A model generated the notes under the pieces. The model did no database searches and was not told where the DNA came from. It was given only the letters and a program-made list of their open reading frames with translations. 64,000 bases of DNA from Talpa occidentalis (Eukaryota; Chordata; Mammalia; Eulipotyphla; Talpidae): contig NW_023605305.1 of NCBI RefSeq assembly GCF_014898055.3, positions 117,130,234 to 117,194,233 on the forward strand, in the 5' to 3' direction. Both the position numbers and the translations under genes were made by a program. Each line of letters starts with the position of its first letter. The first letter of the stretch is position 1. This document shows positions 1 through 12,164 of this stretch, in pieces.

Positions 1-616
1 CTCCCTGAGGAGCCAGAGGTGAGCTGGGAAGTTCACCCGCCCATATCAGACCCCTTCTGGCCTGCAGTCCCAGCTCAGAGGGGGAGCGGGAACCCACCAC
101 CGGGGCAGACCAGGCGCGCAGGGAGTGCGTCTTGCATCGCTATTGTAGAAAAGGGACATTTCTTCAGCAAAGACTGCCTGAAACCAGCAGAAGGCTCCCT
201 CAGGAGCCAGAGGTGAGCTGGGCTGTTCGCCCATGCGAGGCCCCTTCTGACCTGCAGTGCAAGCCCAGAGGGGGAGCGGGAACCACTGCTGGGGCAGACC
301 GGGAACGCAGGGAGTGCATCCCACATCGCCATTTTAGAACAGGGATATTTCTTCAGTAAAGACTGCCTGAAACCAGCAGAAGGCTCCCGGAGGAGCCAGA
401 GGTGAGCTGGGAAGTTCACCCACACCAGGCCCCTTCTGGCCTGCAGTCCCAGCCCAGAGGGGGAGGGGGAACCCACTGCCAGGGCAGGCCAGGCACGCAT
501 GGGGGTGTGTCCCCGCATCAGCATTTTAGAACAGGGACCTTTCTTCAGTAAAGACTGTTTGAAAACAACAGATGGCTCCCAGAGGAGCCAGAGGGGAGGG
601 GAGAAGTTCACCCAAG
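1..616 (+). repeat. Tandem ~190-bp monomers of the L1-A 5'UTR promoter
   Basis: A unit beginning CTCCC-(N)-AGGAGCCAGAGG recurs at 1, 195, 384 and 576, giving spacings of 194, 189 and 192 bases. Each full unit contains a GGGGGAGCGGGAACCCAC-like core and a TTCTTCAGTAAAGACTG-like end. The last unit is partial and runs into the ORF1 start. Tandem promoter monomers are well known in mouse L1. Here they are seen directly in this species. By analogy they are internal RNA polymerase II promoter units, which is inference. Confidence 0.85.
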
Positions 617-1639
617 ATGCCGGCCAGTCCCAGCAACAGAGTGTCCCAATGCATATGGCAAATTAGAAAACAGACAGTAGGGAGGAGAGGAACCACACAC
701 AACCCAGCAACTCCTCAGGAAAAAAGCACACCACAAAAAGAAAACCACCCCCCAGATTGCAACGACAGTAACTTGGAAGGACTTCTGAGACTTCCAGAAA
801 GAGAATTTAAAATTGCCGTGATTAAAAAAATTACAGAACTCATAAAGGAAAACAATGACAAGGAAAATATAATCAACGATCAGAAGAATGAAATTGAATC
901 CCTAAAGAGGGAAGTAAAAGAAATGCAGGTGATCAAAGAATTAATGGAGGCACTAAAGAACTCTGGGAAAAGCAATGAAAGCAGAATAGATGAAATGGAA
1001 GAAAAAATAAGTACTCTTGAAGACACAAATAAAAAGAACCAAAACAGAAAAGGAAAGAGAAGTAAGAAGGAAAAAGACCAAAGAAAGACTTCGGGAACTA
1101 TCTGACTCCATGAGGAAAGGAAATATAAGAGTTATAGGAATACCAGAAGGAGAGGAGAGAGATGTAGGAACAGAGAAAATATCAAAAAGATAATTGAAGA
1201 GAACTTCCCAAACGTGAAGAAGGAGCTGAAAATTGATATACAAGAAGCAAGAAGAACACCAAACTTCCATGACGAAAGGAAAAATATGGCAAGACACATA
1301 ATAGTAAAGCTCCCAAGAATCCAGGACAAGGAAAAAATAATGAAGCTGACAAGAGGGAAGAAACAGATAACAGTCAAAGGAAAACCAATCAGGCTGACAT
1401 CAGACTTCTCCGAGGAAAAACTACGGGCAAGGAGAGAGTGGAGGGACATAGTCAACAGACTCCAAGAAAACAGATGCCAACCATGAATACTCTCTCCCGC
1501 AAAGCTCTCCTTCCTCTATGAAGAAAGAATAAGGACCTTGCCAGACAAACAGAAACTCTGGAATTTGATTACAACTAAACCCCCACTCCAACAAATACTA
1601 CAAGGAATCCTAAAGCCAGAACCTCAGAGGGACAAATAA
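617..1639 (+). pseudogene. L1-A ORF1 (RNA-binding chaperone), broken
   Basis: L1 ORF1 encodes a trimeric nucleic-acid chaperone with an N-terminal coiled coil, a central RRM and a C-terminal domain, acting in the L1 ribonucleoprotein. The ATG at 617 follows TTCACCCAAG, the same start context as in the other copies here. The coiled-coil part is rich in Glu and Lys (about codons 70-140). A two-base loss near 1027 relative to sister copies shifts the frame, a second small deletion lies near 1182, and a TGA near 1484 replaces an Arg codon just before the C-terminal block. The ancestral stop is the TAA at 1637-1639. Confidence 0.85.
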
Positions 1640-1710
1640 CAACAAAAGAAGGCCAAAAATAAAAGTTATTAAAAGAATAAATAAATGAAATCAAAGGAAA
1701 GACAAACACA

Positions 1711-4700
1711 ATGGCAAATACTGATGCTGACATATCAATATTAACTCTAAATGTAAATGGACTAAACTCTTCAATAAAAAGACTCAGAGTCGCAGGCTGG
1801 ATTAAGAAACAAAATCCAACCTTTTGCTGTCTCCAGGAAACACATTTAGCTACAAAAGATAAAAAGACACTCAAAGTTAAAGGATGGAAAACAATCCTAC
1901 AAGCAAATGGACCAAAAAAGAAAGCCGGAACAGCTATCCTTATATCAGATAAAACAGATTTCAAACTCAAAAAGATAAAGAGAGACCCCAATGGTCACTA
2001 CATTATGATCAAGGGGACAGCACTTCAAGACAAAATAACACTCAGTAACATATACTCACCAAACGAAGGAGCACCAAAATATATCAGACAACTGTTGTCA
2101 TCTCTGAAAACAGACATCAGAGAAAACACATACATAGTGGGAGACTTCAACACACCACTATAAACAATGGATAGATCAACGAGACAAAAAATAAGTAAAG
2201 ACACTAAAGCTGTACATAAGGAACTAGAGCGTTTGGGCTTAACAGACATCTATAGAGCACTAAACCCCCAAAAAATGGAGTACACATTTTTCTCAAGTGC
2301 ACATGGATCATTCTCCAGGATCGATCACATACTGGGACACAAGACAAACATCAACAGATACACCAAGATTGAAATCCTACCAACCATCTTTTCTGACCAT
2401 GAAGGCATCAAACTAGAAATAAACCATAAAAAGAAGGCAAGGAACTCTCCTACCTCATGGAGATTGAAAACCACACTACTGGAAGACCACTGGACTAATG
2501 AGGAGATCAAAGAAGAAATTAAAAAATTCTTTGAATTGAATGACAATGAGGACACCAATTTCTTAAATGTATGGGATGCAGCAAAAGCAGTAATAAGAGG
2601 AAAATATATAGCAATAGAGGCTCACATCAAGAAACAAGAAAGAACTCAAAGAAACAACCTAATCTCGAAGCTCAAAGATCTAGAAAAAGAACAACAAAAA
2701 AACCCCAAAACCAGTAGAAGAAAAGAAATAAAAACCAAAGCAGAAATAAATGAAATGAAAAAAAAAAAAAAACAATCCAAAAGATCAATGAACCAAGAGC
2801 TGGTTCTTCGAAAAAATCAATAAAATAGACAAACCCCTACCCAGGCTCACAAAGGAAAAAAGGGAGAAAGCACAAATAAACAGGATCATTAATGAAAGAG
2901 GAGAAATCACACTAGACACAGCAGAAATCCAAAGAATAATCAGTAACTACTATGAACAGTTATATGGAAACAAGTTCAACAATCTGGAGGAGCTGGGCAA
3001 ATTCCTACAATTCTACACTCACCCAAAGCTAGATAAAGAAGAAATAGACACCTAAACACCAATTACAAGCAGCAATTGAAGTGGTAATCAAAAACCTCCC
3101 CAAAAACAAAAGCCCAGGACCTGATGGATTTACAAATGAATTCTACCAAACATTCAGAGACGAATTAGTGCCTATCCTTCACAATCTCTTCCAAAAAATT
3201 GAGAAGGAAGGGACAATACCAAACACGTTCTATGAAGCCAACATTACACTAATACCAAAACCGAACAAGGACAACAACAAAAAGGAAAACTACAGGCCAA
3301 TCTCCCTAATGAACACTGATGCAAAAATCCTCAATAAAATTTTAGCTATCAGAATCCAACAATGTATCCATAAGATAATTCACCACGACCAAGTACGATT
3401 TATGCAGGGACACAAGGATGGTTCAATATCCAAAAATCAATCGATATAATCGAACACATCAACAAAAAGAAATATAAAAACCATATGATAATATCCATAG
3501 ATGCTAAGAAAGCTTTCGACAAAGTGCAACACCTATTCATGATAAAAGGCCTTGAAATTCTTGGGATACAAGAAACATACCTAACATCATAAAGGCCATC
3601 TATGACAAGCCAACAGCCAGTATCATTCTCAATGGTGAAAAGCTGAAAGCATTTCCATTAAGATCTGGAACAAGACAAGGATGTCCACTCTCACCTTTGC
3701 TTTTCAATATAATACTGGAAGTCCTAGCCAGAGCAGTAAGACAAGAGAAAGACATACAAGGAATCCAAATAGGAAAAGAAGTCAAACTATCACTATTTGC
3801 AGACGATATGATAATATATATAGAGAACCACAAAAACTCCACAGAAAAACTAATTCAACTCATCAATCAGTTCAGTAAAGGGACAGGATACAAAATCAAC
3901 ACGCAATAGTCAATAGCCTTCCTATACACAAACAATAAATCTGAAGAAGAAGAAATCAAAAAAAACCATACCTTTTATTATCGAAACAAAAAAAAAATCA
4001 AATACTTGGGAATAAATCTAACAAAAGAGATAAAGGACCTATACAAAGAAAACTATAAAACACTGTTAAAAGAAATAGAAGAAGACACAAAGAAATGGAA
4101 AGACACCTCCTGCTCATGGATTGGAAGAATAAACATTATTAAAATGGCCATCTACCTAAAGCAATATACAGATTCAATACTATTCCAATCAAAATTTCAA
4201 TGTCATTCTTCAAAGAAATAGAACAATTATTGATGAAATTCATATGGAATCACCAAAAACCCCAAATAGCCAAAGCTCTCCTGAAAAAAAAAGGGAATGG
4301 AGGCATCACACTCCCAGACTTCAAACTATACTACAAAGCCATAATCATCAAAACTGCATGGTATTGGAACAAGAACAGACACACAGACCAATGGAATGAA
4401 TAGAAAATCCAGAAATAAACCCACAGATTTATGGTCAACTAATCTTTGACAAAGGAGCAAAGACTATGCATTGGAGCAAAGAAAGTTTGTTCCATAAATG
4501 GTGCTGGGAAAACTGGGTCGCTACATGCAAAAGAATGAAGCTTGACCACTACCTCACACCATACACAAAAATCAACTCAAAATGGATTAAAGAACTAGAC
4601 ATAAGACCTGACACCATAAAATACATAGAAGGAAATATAGGCGAAACACTATGTGATATGCACATCAAAGACATCTTTACAGACACATCACCCAAAGCAG

Positions 4701-5512
4701 TGATAGTGAAGGCAAAGATAAACAGCTGGGACTACATCAAATTAAAGAGCTTCTGCACAGCAAAAGAGACAATAACAAAAACAAAGAGAAACCCCACCAA
4801 CTGGGAGAACATTTTTGCACACAACACTAATGATAAAGGACTGATCACAAAAATCTGCAAAGAGCTGATGAGACTCAACAACAACAAAGAAAATAATCCT
4901 GTCAAAAAATGGGCAGAAGAGCTAGAAAGAAACTTCTCTGAGGAGGAAATGCAAATGGCCAACAGGCATATGAAAAAATGTTCAACATCACTTGTAATCA
5001 GGGAAATGCAAATCAAACCTACCATGAGATACCATCTCACACCAGTGAGAATGGCACATATTAAAAAAACTAGCAACAACAAATGTTGGCGAGGATGTGG
5101 AGAAAAAGGAACTCTCCTGCACTGCTGGTGGGAGTGCAAACTGGTCCAACCACTATGGAGAGCTGTGTGGAGATTTCTGGACCTACTAAACATAGAGCTT
5201 CCATAGGATCCAGCAATTCCACTCCTAGGTATTTACCCAAAGGACACAGAAACATCCATTCCAAAGAGCACCTGCACCCCTATGTTTATAGCAGCACTGT
5301 TTACAATAGCTAAGCTTTGGAAACAACCCAAGTTGCCAAAAATAGATGACTGGATCAAGAAGATGTGGTACATATACACCATGGAATATTACTCAGCATT
5401 CAAAAAAGATAAATACATGCCATTTGCAGCAACATGGATGGCGCTGGAAGGGATCATGCTCAGCGAAATAAGGCAGAAAGAAAAAGAAAAATACCGGATG
5501 GACTCACTCTAG
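1711..5512 (+). pseudogene. L1-A ORF2 (endonuclease-reverse transcriptase), broken
   Basis: ORF2 carries an APE-like endonuclease, a reverse transcriptase and a Cys-rich C-terminus, and performs target-primed reverse transcription. Seen here are the endonuclease start (SILTLNVNGLNS, then the QETHL motif), the RT palm FADDM near 3800, and the C-terminal region with [16 protein letters not shown] near 5090-5150. Disablements include an in-frame TAA at 2161, an A-run frameshift near 2758, breaks near 3050, 3590 and 3960, and loss of the last few codons near 5505. The 2161 stop is shared with the copy near 60363. Confidence 0.9.
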
Positions 5513-5602
5513 AAAACTTCAATAAGGGACCAGGAAAATGAATAACTATAAGAAAGTGAAAATCAAAATCAACAAAAAACTATGAACCAGAGACACTCTA
5601 TG

Positions 5603-5636
5603 AGGGGTGGGGGTCGGGGAGGGGAGGGATTGGGGT
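5603..5636 (+). other. G-rich polypurine tract of the L1-A 3'UTR
   Basis: Five or more runs of three to five G occur between 5603 and 5635, just upstream of the A-rich end. A G-rich 3'UTR tract able to form a G-quadruplex is a known feature of L1. The same tract appears at about 15720-15753 (+), 36800-36835 (-) and 44870-44895 (-) in the other 3'-complete copies. Confidence 0.7.
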
Positions 5637-5699
5637 CAAAATAAGGGGATTGTAATTGTATGGGGAATATAAACATAAAATTTATTTAAAAAAATAAAA

Positions 5700-6345
5700 A
5701 GCAGGTATGAATATTAATGTATTGTTTTCACGTTTTCAGCCATGGATTATCTTTTATTATTATTTTCCTTTTGCTTTACACTTTTTTCTAAGCATGTGAT
5801 GTATTGTTATGAACCTTATAACCAGCCAGAGATATATTATCTTATACATGGATGTTGCATAATTTGATGAATATCTTCTCATTTCCTCAACTTGTAGTCC
5901 TTGGTAACTACCACACTAGCACTCCTGTTTCTGTGCATTTTACTTTTTCCATTCCTGCATATAAGGTATATAGCATATGTTGTTCTGTTTCAATTTGCAT
6001 AATATCCTCAAGGTCCATTCTTTTCATAAATGAATAATGTTCCACTTTATATATACCACATGTTTTATCTAGTGCTCTGTTGACAGGCTTAGGTGGTGCC
6101 CATATTTGGCAGTTGGGAATAATTCTTTAATGAAAATGGGATTATAGATATCTCTTTGAGATCCAGTTTTTATTTGCTCTAGATATTTACCCAGAAGTGG
6201 GATTACTGGATCACATGGTAGCTCAGGTTTAATTTTTTGAGGAACATCCATACTATTTTCCATAGTGACTATACTAATATATATTCCAAGTGACATTCAC
6301 AGGGTTTGCTTTTCCAAACCCTCATTGGTACTGCCATCTGTTCCA
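5700..6345 (-). mobile_element. Old L1 3'-end relic, minus strand
   Basis: Read on the minus strand, this matches the L1 ORF2 C-terminus and 3' end. The diagnostic stretch at 6180-6260 encodes a degraded PCDPVIPLLGKYL-like block. The part nearest 5700 is AT-rich and less certain. There is no intact frame. Confidence 0.75.
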
Positions 6346-6387
6346 GGTTGTTGTATGCATAAATAAATAAATCTTAAAAAAAAAAAG
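6346..6387 (+). repeat. Fragment of a SINE 3' tail
   Basis: GTATGCATAAATAAATAAATC followed by an A-run matches the tail of the older tRNA-SINE subfamily in this window. Only the tail is left, lying between two L1 relics. Confidence 0.45.
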
Positions 6388-6957
6388 TAAAGAGTTGGAA
6401 AACAATTTTACAAGCAAGTGGCCCCCCAAAGAAGTCACGGACAGCTATTACTTATATCAGATAAAACAGACTTGAAGCTAAAAAAGTTGACAGGTAACAT
6501 GGCTGGTCACTATAATAGTGATCAAGGAGTCAATATATTAGGAAGACATAATACTCACTATATACTCACCAAATGAAGGAGCAGCAAAATACATTAAGCA
6601 ATTACTATTATCTCTGAAAACAGGTATTAGAGAAAATACATATGTAGTAGGAAACTTCACCACTCCATTCTCACAAAGGGACAGATCAATGAGACAAGAG
6701 GTAAACAAGGACATAATAGCCCTAAATAAAGACTAGACCACATGAGCCTAACAGAAATCTACAGGACACTGCACTCCCCCCAAAACTAATACACATTGTT
6801 TTCAAACACATGTGGAACATTTGCCAGGATCAGCCACATACTGGGCCACAAGATAAACATCAACAAATACATGAAGATTGAAGCCATACCAACTATCTTC
6901 TCTGACCATAAAGGCATCAAACTAGAAATCAACCATGAAAAGAAATAAAGGAAACCA

Positions 6958-7540
6958 CCGGAGGTGGTTTCAGAGACACCAAGTTCTAACAACTCTTGTG
7001 AGTGGCTCGATGACACCAACGACAGCTCTTTGAGACACCAGGCCTCGAGCCTTTGGTGCTCCTTTCAGGCAATGTCAGAGACAGGACCAGAGATCCAGTG
7101 TCTGACAAAGGTCTTCTGTTTCTTCCCTCAGAGGTCAGCTACTGGATGCTTCTTTTCTTCTTTCAGCTTCTGGTCCTTATTCTTTCTTTGCAGGCCAGGA
7201 ATGGCTCTGCCCCTTCTTTCTTCAGAGGCTGGAACAATCTGTTTCTCAGCTCCCTCTGACCCTGGCTTATATCCTTTTTCAGGGTGCCATGCCCACAAGT
7301 CTTATTGGACCATGTTTCAATCCTGTGACTGATTGGACCATTTAGCACCAATCGGCTCATTGCTCACACCTGATTGGTCGTCCACTCCACAATTCAGGAA
7401 GTACATAAAAGGGCGGTTGCTGGGCTCTGAGGAGCCGCAGTCAGAACTGACTGACTTGTGAAGCAGCAGGGTGAGAGACTACCTCTGCTGCTACTGGCTC
7501 CTGCTGCTGAGGTGGCTCCTGCTGGTAAGGGGGCTTGTTT
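6958..7540 (+). mobile_element. LTR-like element, 5'-truncated copy
   Basis: This block aligns with the second half of the block at 8193-9245 and, inverted, with 31468-32380. It contains ATTGGACCA or GATTGG CCAAT-type boxes near 7310-7375 and a TATA-like ACATAAAAG near 7402, followed by a short GC-rich stretch. It ends near GTTTCCAGTAACA (TG...CA type end). This fits an endogenous retrovirus LTR with its promoter near the 3' side. No gag, pol or env sequence is attached. The family name is unknown to me. Confidence 0.5.
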
Positions 7541-8192
7541 CCAGTAACAAAGGGACATACATTAGCATTATTAAAGCCACATATGACACAACCAGAACCA
7601 TTATCATTCTCAGTGGTGAAAAGCTGAAAGTCTTCCCTTTGAGATCTGGAACAAGACAGGGATGTCCACTCTCACCACTGCTTTTCAATATAATACTGGA
7701 AGTCCTACCTATAGCAACAAGACAAGAGAAAGACATACAAGGAATCCAAATGGGGAAAGAAGAAGTAAAACTATCACTATTTGCAGATGATATGATAATG
7801 TATATAGAGAACCCTAAAAAAACCTACAGAAAAGCTAATTAAAACAATAAGCCAGTTTAGTCAAGTAGCAGGTTACAAAATCAACACACGAAATCAGTAG
7901 CCTTCCTGTATATCAAACAATCAGTCTGAAGAAGAAATTAAGAAAACCATCCCATTTATAATTGTACCCCCCCAAAAATTAAATACCTGGTAATAAACCT
8001 AACATAGGACGTGAAAGACTTATATAAAGAAAATGACAAAACATTGTTAAAAGAAATAGAAGAAGACACAAAGAAATGGATAGACTTTTCTTGTTAAATG
8101 CTTCAGAATCAGAATTAACGTTACCAAAATGGCCAGCCTATCAAAAGCAATTTACAGATTCAATGCAATTCCAATAAAAATCTCAGTGGCAT

Positions 8193-9245
8193 TGAAACAG
8201 GGGCGTTCAGGGCAGAGGGCAACAAGTCAACAGGGCAGGAGGCTGGGTGGAAGGATGGAAGAGCAACCCACCTGCCTGACTCTGAGACAAGAGAGGCACC
8301 AAAAAGCCCCAAAAGGCCAAAAGGCCAAAAACCAAAACCAAGGGATATAACAATACAACACCCACACCACAGGGGTCTATGGGCTATAGCCTAACAAAGG
8401 ACAGGACCTGATAAGAGGACAGGCCACTGTCTGTGGGTTCTCACCCATGCACACAATTGCAGGAGACCTCAGGATCCAGGAACAACAACCGTAGGATTTA
8501 CTTTACAGATGGGAAATAAAGAACTTGCTGTATCCACAAGGGGTGGCTGTCTCATTCAGATAGCATCAGTGATGGTTGCCACCAGCCACCAGGAGTTCTG
8601 GACAGCACTGGCCAGTAGTCATGGTCACTACTGGCCCCTCAGAGGCAGTGTCAGAGACACCCAGTGTTAACAGCTCTTTGGGAGTTCTTGGATTATACCA
8701 ACAACAAACAGCTCTTTGAGACACCAGGCCTGGGGCCTTTGGTGCTCCTCGCAGGCAATGCCAGAGACAGGACCAGTCTCTCACAGAGAACTTCGGCTTC
8801 TCGTCCCTCCTTGGAGGGCAGCTGCTGTATGCTTCTTTTCCTCTTTTTCCAGAGGCCAGGAATGAAGTCTTTCCCTTCTTCTTTCTTTGGAGGCTGGAAC
8901 CATCTTTTCTTCAGGGGCCAATGTTGTCTCCTCTGTTCATCTCTCTTCCTAGGCTGGCGTCATCTCTCTCTTAGCTCCCTCTGATCCTGACTTATATTCT
9001 CTTTCAGGCTGCCTCACCTACAAGTCTGATTGAATCATTTTCAATCCTGTGGCTGCTTGGACGATTCAGCACCAGTCGACTCATAGCTTGCACCTGATTA
9101 GTCCATTCCACGATCCAGGAGTACACTGTTACATGAAAGATCTGCGAGGAGCAACTGCACAACTGACTTGTGATGGATCAGCAGGGTGAAAGAACACCAA
9201 TGCCCTGCCGTCTCCCACTGCTGAGGCGGCTTGGTTCCATTAATA
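8193..9245 (+). mobile_element. LTR-like element, apparently full-length solo copy with target duplication
   Basis: The block starts TGAAACAGG and ends TTCCATTAATA, a decayed CA end when compared with the copies ending CAGTAACA and CAGAATCA. It is flanked by GCAT(T) at 8189-8193 and 9246-9250, and L1 ORF2 reads continuously across the site when it is removed. An AATAAA lies near 8515, upstream of the CCAAT and TATA-like area. A short duplication of 4-5 bases fits retroviral integration. The block carries no internal retroviral genes. Confidence 0.55.
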
Positions 9246-9745
9246 GCATTTTTCAAAGAAATAGGGGGATATACATTGCTGAAATTCATATGGAATCACA
9301 AAAAACCTCAAATAGCCAAAACTCTTCTGACAAAAAAGAGGGAGAATGGAGGTATTACACACCCAGATTTCAAATTATACTACAAAGCCATAATAATTAT
9401 AACAGCATGGTACTGGAACAAAAACAGACACACAGACCGATGTAATTGAATTGTAAACCCAGAAATAAAACCACACATATATGGTCAATTAATCTATGAC
9501 AAAGGAGCAAAGATCATGCACTGGAACAAGGCAAGTCTCTTCAATAAATGGTGTTGGGAAAACTGGACTGCTATATGCAAAAGAATAAAACTAGATTACT
9601 ACCTCACACCATACACAGACTCCAACTCAACATGGTTAAAAGACGTGAATATAAGACCTGAAACCATAAAATATATAGAAAGAAAACAGTCAAAATACTC
9701 CATGACAGATACCTCAGAAGCATCTTTCAGGACTCATCTCCAGCT

Positions 9746-10274
9746 GTTTAAATATGAAGCTAGTCACCTAAGCTCAGTGGATGCCCATTAACACAATACA
9801 ACTTCAACTTTCAGATTCAATTTCAGCTTCCAAAAATTGCCAGAATTAAAAAAACAAAACAGTATTGCAATGGAACAAATGGTGTGGTGGGACGGTGTGA
9901 AGGGGATGAGCCAGCTGATGGCTCCAGGAGCTTGCCCTGACATGAGCAGACCTTTCCTCAGATATTCTAGATTTGTCTGACTCTCCAGATATAGGGTTTG
10001 AGTTTGACCTGAGACCCAAATTATCTAAAAGTTTTAAAGAAAAAAAATTCACTTTGCTCAGCACTTTTCATCTATTAAAGACAAAGGGAATCATTTCTAA
10101 GACCTTTCCAAGTGGTAATTAAAATTAAAAATGGTTTTTAATTTTTTAGTGTTGTTTTCAAATAGTTTATTTTCTAATAACTGGTTACATGAAACACTTA
10201 AATTGGTTACTTGAAGCAAGTAAGCTGGTTACTTGAAACACTTCAAGTTAATATTCACTCAAATATTTTAACGT
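9746..10274. other. Unassigned interval
   Basis: No gene or clear repeat was recognised. It has ordinary AT-rich composition with a GAGG/CAGCTG-rich patch near 9890-9930. It separates L1-B from the first OR duplication unit. Confidence 0.4.
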
Positions 10275-12113
10275 AGACAGACAGTATCCCTGAGTTGAGG
10301 CTGCATGTCCTTGTGAGATAGCTGTAACCATTTCTTCTGGGTCATGGAGGATGGGGAGGTAATTGCTGCACACTTTGCCCCAGGGACTGGGTGCAGTTGG
10401 GGACGGTCCCTCTGAGGGCTGCCAGTGGAACAGTAAATTGGTCTTGGATTATAGAGGCAATGGCGTCAAGGTATTTAACCTCTTTGTTCAGGCGGACTGA
10501 GTGCTTCTGATGCTGGAAGAATTATATCAACAGCAGTTTATAAGAAGCACTGATTTTGTTCCTATGTGTAAGTAGGAGTGGTTTTTTTTTTCAAGAAAGG
10601 TGTTGAAGAAGTGTATTATGTTTTCTTTAGCTGCTTAATAGATGATGCTATAACCTTATATATGTAATGGACAACCTCAAAACCTCCATCTGCTTAAAGC
10701 CAGCTATATAGCTGTAAAATATTAATGTATTTAAATATTTACAAGTTCTATGCATTGAGTCGGATAATATTAGTTGTACTGGAACTGGCATTGTGCAATA
10801 ACATCATCTAGGAAGGCAATTTCTCATATTTAGACTGATAATCTGGTTTCATTTTATTCTCATAAAGGTATAATTTCCTAATATCAGGGTGGGGTCAGCA
10901 GTTAGTTTCATATAAGAAAATACATTAGGTGTTCAAAGGCAGCGATCTCTCTCCAGTGTTCAGAATCATTCCTGAAAGATTATTTGAAAACTTAAGGCAT
11001 GAGGATTGTTGCGAATCTGTACTAAAGTCATTTTTAAGTCACTTCAGTAAAATCTATGACATTTACTCAGAATATGCAGTAAACACATACTCTTGGCTGG
11101 TATCATTCTTATTCATATCATTGAGGTGAAAGAGATATTCAAGTTGTAAATGAGAAAAGTGGCTCCAAATTAAATTTTTCTCTTTGGCTGTTAGCATATT
11201 GGGTGATGTGATATGTATTTTTAAATTTCGTGTTTCTAGGCTTCTTAGAGCATCATGTATTAAATAAATATCGAAATAGGCACATCTTTGTATGAAGTTA
11301 CATTGGACCATTTTGTGCTAGGGCATTCATAAGCATTAATCAGTAAGCCTGTAGGAAGATACCTACTAGGTGGATTTAGAAACCACCGAAAGGTATTAAG
11401 AAAGTAGTATGTAAATTCCTGTCAAAACTTTATTTCAATAAATCAGTATAAAATTAATGTAGCATATTGAGTCAGTAGTTTTCTCTGAGAAATAATGATT
11501 GTCTTTGATTCAGGGAGTATTTGAAAATCTCATGAAGATTTTGTTGTTTTGTAAATCTGTAGGTTATTCAATTTTCCTTTTAATACAGAATGTATGCTAT
11601 TACATTTGCCTTAGAGTTTAAGGGTTGCTATTACATTTGCCTTAGAGTTAGAGTTAAAGCAGGTGAATTTATATAGGGTGGATAGTGGAGGAGCCCAGGA
11701 GACCTGAACTCTGGCATAGTTCACATTTTAAAAGTTACATATTTTTAGACTCAGTGTGTTATTTTATGTATAATACTAAATCTACCAAATTCAATGTGGG
11801 GGCTCATGTATAGATTCCCCCATATGATCGGCCCTTCATTCCAAAACAGGTTTCCCTGAGTTCCATTTCATCTCTCTTAAGTCACTGACAGTGAGAGTAA
11901 GGATGGCAGATGTTGTTCCTGTCGCTGTGTGTTAGGGTTTTGTGAATGCAGTGACATAGCACTTCACCAGGTGCTTTGAGTGTTCTTGAATGAAAGGGTC
12001 TGCAATAGTTGCTTTCAATATTTATTAATAAACTTATTTTGATATTATCAAAATAATTTTTATATATTTATTATTATTTAAATGTTATGAAAATTTTCTA
12101 TTATATATTCTTT

Positions 12114-12125
12114 TTTTTTTAAGAT

Positions 12126-12164
<39 letters not shown>

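Larger units (their letters stand above)
1..5699 (+). mobile_element. Near full-length L1 retrotransposon (L1-A), 5' end outside window
   Basis: The order is that of a mammalian L1: 5'UTR with tandem monomers (1-616), ORF1 (617-1639), ORF2 (1711-5512), a short 3'UTR with a G-rich tract (5603-5636) and an A-rich tail near 5680-5699. ORF1 and ORF2 both contain frameshifts and stops, so the copy cannot mobilise itself. It belongs to the same young-looking subfamily as the copies at 36731-42245 and 57841-64000. The element starts before base 1, so its target-site duplication cannot be checked here. Confidence 0.95.
6388..9745 (+). mobile_element. L1-B: ORF2 relic interrupted by two LTR-like blocks
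   Basis: Three ORF2 segments lie in order on the plus strand. 6388-6957 is endonuclease sequence, 7545-8192 is RT sequence (with FADDM near 7790), and 9246-9745 is the region after RT. About a kilobase of ORF2 between the first two segments is missing and is replaced by LTR-like sequence. The second gap is a clean insertion. The L1 also stops short, with no 3'UTR or tail. It is more diverged than L1-A, with many frame breaks. Confidence 0.85.

Noticed and set aside
1..616. CRISPR-like or satellite array
   Set aside because: The ~190-base units are contiguous with no spacers and lead into L1 ORF1, so they are L1 promoter monomers.
7471..7842. Open frame joining LTR-like sequence to L1 reverse transcriptase
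   Set aside because: It is an accidental read-through over a deletion junction with no plausible start or function, and the RT part is a fragment.
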